Shown in pieces: positions 1 through 4,445 of a DNA stretch of 10,152 nt (position 1 is the first letter of the stretch; each line of letters opens with the position of its first letter). The stretch is from contig DATLJB010000055.1 in the NCBI GenBank assembly GCA_035539075.1, forward strand, positions 1 to 10,152, given 5' to 3'. The notes beneath the pieces are model-generated. The model was not told where the DNA came from and did not search any database. It saw nothing but the letters and a program-made list of their open reading frames with translations. The stretch comes from Dongia_B sp035539075. GTDB lineage: Bacteria; Pseudomonadota; Alphaproteobacteria; Dongiales; Dongiaceae. The position numbers and the translations under genes were made by a program.

Positions 1-129
1 TGGAGCTCCCTGGCCGCCCGCCGGGGCGCCATCCGCCTGCGCTACCTGCACAACTTCCGGATTAAACTCCTGCGCCGCCGAATTCCCCATATCCTCGGTC
101 TGCGGCACGTGCGTGTTGTCGGTAGCCAT
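1..129 (-). CDS. N-terminal fragment of a putative giant repeat adhesin / RTX-like surface protein (runs off left edge)
   Basis: Forty-three codons are visible from an ATG at 129-127 to the window edge, with no stop. A strong Shine-Dalgarno (GAGGAG) sits about 8 bases upstream, which fixes the start. The peptide begins MATDNTHVPQ and continues through NSAAQEFNPEVVQVAQ into a Gly/Ala/Pro-rich stretch. There is no Sec signal peptide. From memory, this hydrophilic start with an EFNPEVVQVAQ-like block followed by a low-complexity linker is typical of very long alphaproteobacterial VCBS/RTX-type surface proteins, which leave the cell by type I secretion using a C-terminal signal. The repeat region and secretion signal are outside the window, so the family call is inference. 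That a real gene starts here is much surer than its identity. The adhesin-like small protein at 2896-3249 is a suggestive neighbour. Confidence 0.6.
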   Translation of the reverse strand, partial: MATDNTHVPQTEDMGNSAAQEFNPEVVQVAQADGAPAGGQGAP

Positions 130-164
130 TGCGTGTCTCCTCGGTTCAGCCGTCGTTTCGCGCC

Positions 165-192
165 CACGCAAGCGGCTTTGCCGCGCTGCGTG
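165..192 (-). promoter_or_regulatory. Stem-loop in the leader of the adhesin-like gene
   Basis: CACGCA (165-170) pairs with TGCGTG (187-192), and GCGGC (172-176) pairs with GCCGC (180-184) around a TTT loop, leaving a small internal bulge. The structure ends about 36 bases before the start codon and is not followed by a U-run in either direction. A leader structure is therefore more likely than a terminator. Any effect on translation or mRNA stability is inference. Confidence 0.4.
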
Positions 193-277
193 CGAACGAA
201 AAGTTAAGTCCCCAACATCGGTGGGTAGAATAGGCGCCGCGAAGGAAGGGCTTCAACAAAGCTGACGTTAACGAACA

Positions 278-291
278 CACACCAAAGTGTG
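278..291. promoter_or_regulatory. Inverted repeat CACAC-caaa-GTGTG, candidate operator
   Basis: A perfect 5-base inverted repeat with a 4-base spacer lies just downstream of the candidate -10 element of the leftward gene, where a bound repressor would block transcription. Its TGTGA half (288-292) resembles the half-sites at 1376-1456 near the RHH-PAS regulator. The link is inferred from sequence likeness only. Confidence 0.3.
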
Positions 292-304
292 ACTACCAGG
301 CGAT

Positions 305-334
305 ATATTGCTAGAATGGCAAATTAAATTACAA
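305..334 (-). promoter_or_regulatory. Candidate sigma70-type promoter for the adhesin-like gene
   Basis: Read on the minus strand, TTGTAA (334-329) and CAATAT (310-305) are separated by 18 bases within an AT-rich block. Transcription would begin near 298, giving a leader of about 170 bases. Both hexamers are imperfect, and other registers in this AT-rich block are possible. Confidence 0.3.
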
Positions 335-544
335 ATTTAGCTAAATCGGGTTACGCAGCGCCAAGTTGCATTATTCCGGCAGCGGCGATACAGCCGTCCG
401 TAGAAACAGTTGATTCGCGAAAAAAATACGAGAAAGCCACCGAAATCAGGTCGGCAATGCCAAACATGGCTGCAGCGCTCCCTGCTCAGGGACTCTGACG
501 ACCACCTGAATACTGCCGGGGGCATCTGCGCAGCCAGGTATGCC

Positions 545-572
545 GGCAGCCGAGTGGCCGCGTTCGGCTGCC
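545..572 (-). terminator. Hairpin downstream of the RHH-PAS gene, possible terminator without U-tract
   Basis: GGCAGCCGA (545-553) and TCGGCTGCC (564-572) form a perfect 9-base-pair stem with a 10-base loop, 36 bases beyond the stop codon of the leftward gene ending at 609. No U-run follows on the minus strand. It could be a non-canonical terminator or an mRNA 3'-end stabiliser. Confidence 0.35.
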
Positions 573-608
573 ATCCGGCTGCTCGTTATCTCGGTTATGG
601 GTTGCGCG

Positions 609-1298
609 TCAGGTCGCGTCGATCATCAGGAAGTAGATGAGATCCTGCTCGGAGCGAACCACCGCCGGGCACAGCACGGCCTTCGCCATGATCAACCGGC
701 CCGGACGCAGGCAGATAATGCGGGCCGGGAAGGAATGAGCCCGTCCGCGGGCGAATTGCAGAACCACCTGCGGCAAGGGCACCGGCGATTTGACCTGCAT
801 ATACTGGTCGAGCGGCCGATCGCGCAGAGCTGCCTCCTCCAGGCCAAGCCATTTCTGTGCAGCGGCATTGGCCTTCAGGACCAGGCTGTTGGCGTTGACC
901 AGAAAGCAGGGCGAGGGACAGGCATCGGCGATGACCGCCGCCGATACGCCCTGGCCGGCATTCATCGCCTGTTCACGCAGCTTATCCTGCAAGCCGCGCA
1001 ATTGGCGCTTGAGTTCATCGATGCTGTAGGCCCGCAGAGCCGCCGACAGATTGCCGCCGTCCGGGCAGGCATTGGCCAGCACGTCGATCAGCTGGTTGAT
1101 GCGAATATTGCGGCGAGCCGCCGCCTGTTCCAGAATCTGCCAGACGTCCTGGTCAAGCTTCAAGGAATAGCGCCGGCCTTTGCATTGAATGATCCGGTGG
1201 ACGACCCGCTGCTCATCGGCAATGGCCGCCAGAAAATCCGAATCAATCGCCGCCGCCGGCGAAGTGAGTGCTAAGGAGCTGCCACTTGTGCTTCGCAT
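609..1298 (-). CDS. RHH_4-type ribbon-helix-helix transcriptional regulator fused to a PAS-like sensor domain
   Basis: The product is 229 residues from ATG 1298; the GTG immediately before it (1301) would add one residue. Neither start has a strong Shine-Dalgarno. Residues about 35-95 match the RHH_4 pattern: a beta strand with basic flanks (GRRYSLKLDQDVW), an amphipathic helix (ILEQAAARRNIRINQLIDVL) and the characteristic closing block GGNLSAALRAYSIDEL. RHH dimers bind DNA through the beta strands. A short charged helix (about 95-112) links this to residues about 118-228, which read as a PAS-like fold (CFLVNANSLVLKANAAAQKWLG, then beta-rich segments ending LIYFLMID). I see no histidine-kinase, GGDEF or receiver domain. 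It likely acts as a cytoplasmic DNA-binding regulator that senses a small ligand. It is divergent from the gene at 1534, and CACAGT-centred boxes in the shared gap are candidate operators. The RHH call is firm; the PAS call is moderate. Confidence 0.8.
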   Translation of the reverse strand: MRSTSGSSLALTSPAAAIDSDFLAAIADEQRVVHRIIQCKGRRYSLKLDQDVWQILEQAAARRNIRINQLIDVLANACPDGGNLSAALRAYSIDELKRQLRGLQDKLREQAMNAGQGVSAAVIADACPSPCFLVNANSLVLKANAAAQKWLGLEEAALRDRPLDQYMQVKSPVPLPQVVLQFARGRAHSFPARIICLRPGRLIMAKAVLCPAVVRSEQDLIYFLMIDAT

Positions 1299-1373
1299 CA
1301 CGCTCGAATCGCAGAAATCTGTCGCTAATTACGCTGCTGGCCGCCCCGCGACCAGATCGAAACCGTCACCTTC

Positions 1374-1384
1374 ACCACAGTGTG
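1374..1384. promoter_or_regulatory. CACAGT box 1 (ACCACAGTGTG), candidate operator
   Basis: CACA-G-TGTG forms an odd-centred palindrome at 1376-1384. It is the box nearest the start of the RHH-PAS gene. It shares the CACAGTG core with the box at 1412-1422. Confidence 0.35.
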
Positions 1385-1411
1385 CACTTTACCTGAGGCG
1401 AAAGGCAAGGC

Positions 1412-1422
1412 ATCACAGTGAT
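1412..1422. promoter_or_regulatory. CACAGT box 2 (ATCACAGTGAT), candidate operator
   Basis: This is a perfect odd-centred palindrome, ATCAC-A-GTGAT, and the best of the three copies in this divergent gap. Cores of neighbouring copies are about 38 and 35 bases away, roughly multiples of the helical repeat. An RHH protein encoded beside it is an obvious candidate binder. A CRP/FNR-family factor (TGTGA half-site) is the main alternative. Confidence 0.4.
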
Positions 1423-1448
1423 GGAACCGATATCAACGTTTCATTAAT

Positions 1449-1459
1449 ACTGTGATAAT
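1449..1459 (+). promoter_or_regulatory. CACAGT box 3 (inverted, ACTGTGAT) overlapping an extended -10 element (TGTGATAAT)
   Basis: ACTGTGAT (1449-1456) is the reverse complement of ATCACAGT. The same bases run into TGTGATAAT (1451-1459), a good extended -10 (TG-n-GATAAT) for the rightward gene starting at 1534. No good -35 is seen, which extended -10 promoters tolerate. A protein bound here would occlude this promoter. Box and promoter are seen in sequence; repression is inference. Confidence 0.4.
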
Positions 1460-1533
1460 CAATTCCTGGCTAGATTTCATGATAGAGTCATTGTTGCGGC
1501 GTGGCGAAACCCCTGCGCTGCCAAGGAAAGCTT

Positions 1534-1908
1534 ATGCCTTTCATCAAGCGTGACGCCACCGGCGAGATTATCGCCCTGTTTCGCGAGCAAAGCGCCGAGG
1601 CCCGCGAATATCTGTCCCCGGCCGACCCGGAAGTGCAGCATTTTGTCCGGCCTGAAGCGGGCTTGAGCGGCCAGACCGAACAAGACCGACCGGAACAGCG
1701 CCCGGACATGGCGAACTCCGATCTGGAAATGATCCGCGTCTATGAAGATCTCGTGGATATCTTGATCAGCAAGCATGTGGTGGTGCTGACCGATTTCCCT
1801 CAGGCGGCGCAAGAGAAACTCATGCGGCGCAAACGGCTGCGCTCCTCCTTCAGCGGCCTGACCGAAGCCCTGGCGTCGGAAGACGACGAAGGCATCTTCC
1901 GCATCTGA
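1534..1908 (+). CDS. Conserved hypothetical protein, 124 residues (family sometimes labelled 'tryptophan synthase subunit beta like')
   Basis: Translation most likely starts at ATG 1534, preceded by AAGGA six bases upstream. A GTG at 1501 in the same frame lacks such a site. The N-terminus MPFIKRDATGEIIALFRE (a 'P-x-I/V-R/K-R-D-x-x-G-x-I' opening), the acidic middle, the helix SDLEMIRVYEDLVDILISK, then VLTDFPQAAQEKLMRRKRLR and an acidic tail with DDEG are, as I recall, hallmarks of a small family widespread in alpha- and gammaproteobacteria. Its database name refers to tryptophan synthase, but none of the PLP-binding sequence of TrpB is present, so that name should not be read as a function. 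No signal peptide or membrane segment is visible, so it is likely cytoplasmic. It diverges from the RHH-PAS regulator, which may control it. Function is unknown. Confidence 0.85.
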   Translation: MPFIKRDATGEIIALFREQSAEAREYLSPADPEVQHFVRPEAGLSGQTEQDRPEQRPDMANSDLEMIRVYEDLVDILISKHVVVLTDFPQAAQEKLMRRKRLRSSFSGLTEALASEDDEGIFRI

Positions 1909-1910
1909 CC

Positions 1911-1929
1911 CGAGTCGAGGCGCGACTCG
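1911..1929 (+). terminator. Short hairpin after the conserved hypothetical gene
   Basis: CGAGTCG (1911-1917) pairs with CGACTCG (1923-1929) around a 5-base loop, two bases after the stop codon at 1908. What follows is only weakly T-rich (CTTCATACGAGCTTTGTTG), so termination is plausible but not certain. It would separate this gene from the nicotinamidase gene at 2049. Confidence 0.4.
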
Positions 1930-2048
1930 CTTCATACGAGCTTTGTTGACCTGCACCGGACGCTGGGCAAAGCTGCAGCAAGTCTCTGCCGGGTCCTGCG
2001 CCCAGGGTCGCATTTGCCCGGTCCGCTACCGCCAGCCATGAGGTCGCC

Positions 2049-2780
2049 ATGGATACGATCGACACACCGCTGCTTGCCGCCCTCGCCCAAGCCATGCCGA
2101 TTGCTGCGGGTCGCGCCAGCCTGGGCGCCGGAACCGGCTTGGTCATCGTCGACGAAGTGAACGGCTTCGCCACTGTCGGCGCCGGTCCGCTGGCGCCGCC
2201 GCGGGAGAACGCCGCCGTCACCCGCATGGTGGCCGAGACCGACCGGCTGGCCCGCGACTTCGCCGCCCGCGACTGGCCGATCCTGGCCTTCCTGGACAGC
2301 CACGAACCCGGCAAGGCAGAGCCGCCATATCCGCCGCATTGCGAGATCGGCACCGGCCAGGAAAACCTCGTGCCGGCCTTGGCCTGGCTGGAGCGCTGCC
2401 GCCAGGCGCAGCTCATGCGCAAGGATTGCATCAACGGCTATATTGGCGCCGAGCAGCCGGATGGCCGCAACATCGTGCGTGACTGGATCGCCCGATACCG
2501 GCTGGAACGGGTGGTCGTGGTCGGCATCTGCACCGATATCTGCGTGCTGGATTTCGTGCTGACCCTGCTTTCGGCCCGCAACCACGGGCTGGTCGCACCC
2601 TTGCGCGACATCCTGGTCTACGGTCCCGGCTGCAGCACCTATGACCTGCCGAAGGAACAGGCCCTGGCCCTTGGCCTGCCGGCGACCGCCGGCCATCCCC
2701 AGGACCTCGCCCATCATATCGGCCTCTATGTCATGGCCGCGCGCGGCGCTGTTCTTGCCGACGAACTGGTCTTCGCCTAA
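2049..2780 (+). CDS. Nicotinamidase of the plant NIC type (isochorismatase-fold cysteine hydrolase)
   Basis: The product has 243 residues. It should hydrolyse nicotinamide to nicotinate and ammonia in the cytoplasm, feeding NAD salvage. The catalytic triad is visible: Asp35 (VIVDEVNGF), Lys125 (MRKDCINGY) and Cys165 in GICTDICVLDF. A likely metal site is Asp83 and His85 (LDSHEPGK) with His97 (PPYPPHC). The order and wording of these blocks, plus SARNHGL, VVYGPGCSTYDLP-like and AHHIGLYVMAARGA segments, match plant NIC1/NIC2 nicotinamidases more closely than E. coli PncA, judging by recalled sequences. The length also matches (about 244). ATG 2049 has GAGG five bases upstream. An overlapping ATG at 2038 is out of frame. 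It stands alone, with 140 bases upstream that hold no clear promoter. Nicotinamidase is the best call; another isochorismatase-family amidase is the alternative. Confidence 0.85.
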   Translation: MDTIDTPLLAALAQAMPIAAGRASLGAGTGLVIVDEVNGFATVGAGPLAPPRENAAVTRMVAETDRLARDFAARDWPILAFLDSHEPGKAEPPYPPHCEIGTGQENLVPALAWLERCRQAQLMRKDCINGYIGAEQPDGRNIVRDWIARYRLERVVVVGICTDICVLDFVLTLLSARNHGLVAPLRDILVYGPGCSTYDLPKEQALALGLPATAGHPQDLAHHIGLYVMAARGAVLADELVFA

Positions 2781-2840
2781 CTCGCCGCCTCGGCCCGGCT
2801 CGCCGGGCGCGACACGGGAACGCTTCCGCCCAAAAGAAAA

Positions 2841-2860
2841 CGGGCCGCAAATGCGGCCCG
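2841..2860 (-). terminator. Intrinsic terminator of the adhesin-module-like gene (possibly bidirectional)
   Basis: CGGGCCGC (2841-2848) and GCGGCCCG (2853-2860) form a perfect 8-base-pair GC-rich stem with an AAAT loop. On the minus strand it is followed directly by TTTTCTTTT, the classic U-tract. It lies 35 bases beyond the stop of the leftward gene at 2896. On the plus strand, 60 bases after the nicotinamidase stop, the following sequence is only weakly T-rich, so it probably stops convergent transcription less well in that direction. Confidence 0.85.
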
Positions 2861-2895
2861 CGCTGTTTCATATGCCTAGCGAGACGAAGGACCGC

Positions 2896-3249
2896 TTAAG
2901 CGACCTGATGATCGAGGTGCAAGATCACGTCATGCGAGTGGTAGACCTTGGTCCCGTCCTCGAAGATCCAGTAGGTCAGTCCTTCGACCTGGACGCCGCC
3001 TTCCGTCAGATGCGGCGAGGCAATCCCGGTCTCCATCAACCGCAGCTCCGTCACGATATTCAGGTGCGAATCGCCGCCGTCACCCAGGATGACGATCTCA
3101 CCATTGGCGTCCGGCAGCATGTCGGACAGCTGCAAGGTCATGTTCATGTCGTCCAACGATGCAGCCGTCCCCGGCGTCATTTTGGCCGACAATACCTCTC
3201 CATCCCCATAGGTAGGCATCGGCAAAACTGCTCCATCATCAATAATCAT
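2896..3249 (-). CDS. Small acidic protein resembling the C-terminal module of giant RTX/VCBS adhesins
   Basis: The product has 117 residues from ATG 3249, preceded by AGGA ten bases upstream. It begins MIIDDGAVLPMPTYGDGEVL and has no signal peptide or membrane segment. Residues about 36-64 (NMTLQLSDMLPDANGEIVILGDGGDSHLNI, in two beta-rich halves) and 86-114 (VQVEGLTYWIFEDGTK, then VYHSHDVILHLDHQ) follow a pattern I recall from the far C-termini of bacterial giant adhesins: 'LxLsDvLd...L.I.GdaGDsV.L' followed by 'V.VdG.tY.vYt.g.atv.vd..v.v'. There that region carries the type I secretion signal. Here it stands alone with its own promoter and terminator. It may be a secreted small protein, an accessory to the adhesin at the left edge, or a remnant of a larger gene. 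The reading frame is intact and ends cleanly. That the gene is real is well supported; the resemblance is moderate. Confidence 0.7.
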   Translation of the reverse strand: MIIDDGAVLPMPTYGDGEVLSAKMTPGTAASLDDMNMTLQLSDMLPDANGEIVILGDGGDSHLNIVTELRLMETGIASPHLTEGGVQVEGLTYWIFEDGTKVYHSHDVILHLDHQVA

Positions 3250-3302
3250 TCGTTTGGCGTCCTGACGCGCAACAAAGCACCCTATCGTGGGTATTTTGCT
3301 AA

Positions 3303-3331
3303 AATTTATGTCACATTTTTTCGGATTGCAA
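3303..3331 (-). promoter_or_regulatory. Sigma70-type promoter of the small acidic protein gene
   Basis: On the minus strand TTGCAA (3331-3326) and TAAATT (3308-3303) are separated by exactly 17 bases. Transcription would start near 3296, giving a leader of about 47 bases. The spacer contains TGTGACA (3315-3309), similar to half-sites near 288 and 1449. Confidence 0.55.
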
Positions 3332-3349
3332 CGACTTGTTGAGGTTATC

Positions 3350-3367
3350 TTAATAACGTTTTATTAA
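3350..3367. repeat. AT-rich inverted repeat TTAATAA-CGTT-TTATTAA
   Basis: A perfect 7-base inverted repeat with a 4-base spacer (3350-3356 and 3361-3367), flanked by GGTTA (3343-3347) and CC. It lies 19 bases upstream of the -35 of the leftward gene at 2896-3249, where an activator or a nucleoid protein could bind. No protein can be named. Confidence 0.3.
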
Positions 3368-3371
3368 CCAT

Positions 3372-3397
3372 AAGTCGCAAAATAGCGGGCAAGTCGC
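3372..3397. repeat. Two direct copies of AAGTCGC
   Basis: AAGTCGC occurs at 3372-3378 and again at 3391-3397, each followed within a few bases by an A-run (the first by CAAAA-like sequence directly, the second by CGAAAA). The 19-base period is near two helical turns. It could be a tandem protein site or chance; it is recorded because this AT-rich gap otherwise has no gene. Confidence 0.25.
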
Positions 3398-3476
3398 CGA
3401 AAACTTAATATCTTCAATTAATTATTCGGCGGGCTCGGCGAGGAAGCCGCGCCGCTGAAAGAACTGCAACCAGAGG

Positions 3477-4412
3477 TCAGTGCGGCTCATCAGGCAAGCG
3501 ACGCGCGGGCGCGAGGTCGCCGAGACGCGCGCGGATGGCGGCGCGATCCGGCAAACTGCTCTGCGCGCCGGTCTGCAGGCAGGCGAGACCGCCGGCAACG
3601 CTGGCTTCCGCCAAAGCGGTCGGCAGATCGGCGCCGACCTCGATCGCCGCCGCGAAGGCGCCGACGAATGCGTCGCCCGCCGCCGTGCTGTCGACCGGGA
3701 CGATCGGCAGCACGCCGATTTCCCAGTCACCTTCAGGACTGTAGGCAATAGCCCCCGCCCCGCCCAAGGTGGCAATGACGGTGATATCCGCGGCCCGCGA
3801 AATCACCCGCGCCGCCTGGCGCGGCTCCAGGGCCCCGAGGCCGAGGGCGGCCGCCACGGTGACGGCCTCATGCTCGTTGACGATCAGCCAGTCGAGGGCG
3901 GCAAGGGCAATGCCCGGAATCGGGCCGGCCGGCGCGGCATTGAGGAGCACGCGCGCACCGCGTGCCGCAGCCCGCGCCACCAGCGCCCAGTTCTGCGATG
4001 GCCAGACTTCCATCTGCATCACCACGACCGTGCCCGGCACCAGCAGACTATCCGGTACCTGATGCTCGATGGCGCTGAGATTGGCGCCGGAGGCGACGAC
4101 GATCATGTTGCGGCCGGCACGGTCGACGCAGATCATGGCGCAGCCGGTCGGCTGGTCGTCCGGCTGGGTCAACTGCAGATCGACGCCATTGCGCCGGAGT
4201 TCGCTCAAGGCGACATCGGCCATGCTGTCGCGGCCGACCTTGCCGACCATCTTCACCTGAGCACCGGCCCGTGCCGCCGCCAAAGCCTGATTGGCGCCCT
4301 TGCCGCCCGGCACCAGTTTATAGCTGGGCCCGAGGACGGTTTCACCCGGCCCCGGCAGAGCTGCGACCGGGATGGTCATGTCGACATTGATGGACCCGAA
4401 AACGACGATCAC
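3477..4412 (-). CDS. rbsK: Ribokinase-type PfkB carbohydrate kinase
   Basis: The family transfers phosphate from ATP to the terminal hydroxyl of a sugar, classically D-ribose to ribose 5-phosphate. I prefer the GTG at 4412, giving 311 residues beginning (M)IVVFGSINVDM as ribokinases do, with GGGGAAG upstream. GTG 4430 would add six residues and lacks a ribosome site. Numbering from 4412: substrate loop GGKGANQAL (36-44); the inhibitor/substrate lid region near 8-30; NEHEA (179-183), equivalent to the NxxE metal motif; TLGGAGA (215-221) near the nucleotide site; and the signature VDSTAAGDAFVGAF (240-253), whose Asp247 is the catalytic base. This matches the E. coli RbsK order. It is the last gene of the operon, 33 bases after the glycosidase stop (15 if GTG 4430 is used). 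Its role is probably to phosphorylate the sugar freed by the upstream enzymes. The exact sugar is uncertain, since other PfkB members act on other sugars and nucleosides. Confidence 0.8.
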   Translation of the reverse strand: MIVVFGSINVDMTIPVAALPGPGETVLGPSYKLVPGGKGANQALAAARAGAQVKMVGKVGRDSMADVALSELRRNGVDLQLTQPDDQPTGCAMICVDRAGRNMIVVASGANLSAIEHQVPDSLLVPGTVVVMQMEVWPSQNWALVARAAARGARVLLNAAPAGPIPGIALAALDWLIVNEHEAVTVAAALGLGALEPRQAARVISRAADITVIATLGGAGAIAYSPEGDWEIGVLPIVPVDSTAAGDAFVGAFAAAIEVGADLPTALAEASVAGGLACLQTGAQSSLPDRAAIRARLGDLAPARRLPDEPH

Positions 4413-4445
4413 CGCTGCTTCCCCACTCACCCGCGCCGCATGACG

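Larger units (their letters stand above)
130..608. other. 479-base non-coding region: leader and promoter region of the leftward gene at 129, plus the 3' flank of the RHH-PAS gene
   Basis: I find no convincing gene here. Short open frames exist on both strands (for example 337-525 minus and 410-640 plus), but their composition is Arg/Ser/Cys-rich and unlike a real protein, with no good ribosome site. The stretch 293-345 is clearly AT-rich compared with its surroundings, as expected of a promoter. The region also holds a stem-loop at 165-192, an inverted repeat at 278-291, a promoter candidate at 305-334 and a 9-base-pair hairpin at 545-572. Confidence 0.6.
3250..3476. other. AT-rich gap between the ribokinase end and the small acidic protein gene
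   Basis: These 227 bases are far richer in A and T than the flanking genes. They hold the promoter at 3303-3331, the inverted repeat at 3350-3367, the direct repeats at 3372-3397, and an imperfect long hairpin (about 3396-3429, CCGAA...TTCGG with two mismatches) that lies where the ribokinase operon transcript should end. No clear U-tract follows that hairpin. A 22-codon frame (3422-3490, minus) overlaps the ribokinase tail but has no ribosome site. Confidence 0.5.

Noticed and set aside
479..492. TCCCTG-CT-CAGGGA inverted repeat
   Set aside because: The loop would be only two bases and there is no T-run or adjacent gene end that it would serve; likely chance.
540..1274. A 244-codon plus-strand frame opposite the RHH-PAS gene
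   Set aside because: The minus-strand frame has a convincing RHH domain and ordinary composition. The plus frame has no ribosome site and no recognisable family.
1946..1974. TTGACC as a -35 for the nicotinamidase gene
   Set aside because: No acceptable -10 hexamer occurs 16-18 bases downstream.
1932..2717. A 261-codon minus-strand frame opposite the nicotinamidase
   Set aside because: Antisense to a gene with a full catalytic triad and metal site; the frame shows no domain of its own.
3422..3490. A 22-codon frame overlapping the ribokinase tail (peptide MSRTDLWLQFFQRRGFLAEPAE-like)
   Set aside because: No Shine-Dalgarno, very short, and the ribokinase C-terminus is complete in its own frame, so neither a small gene nor a frameshifted tail is supported.
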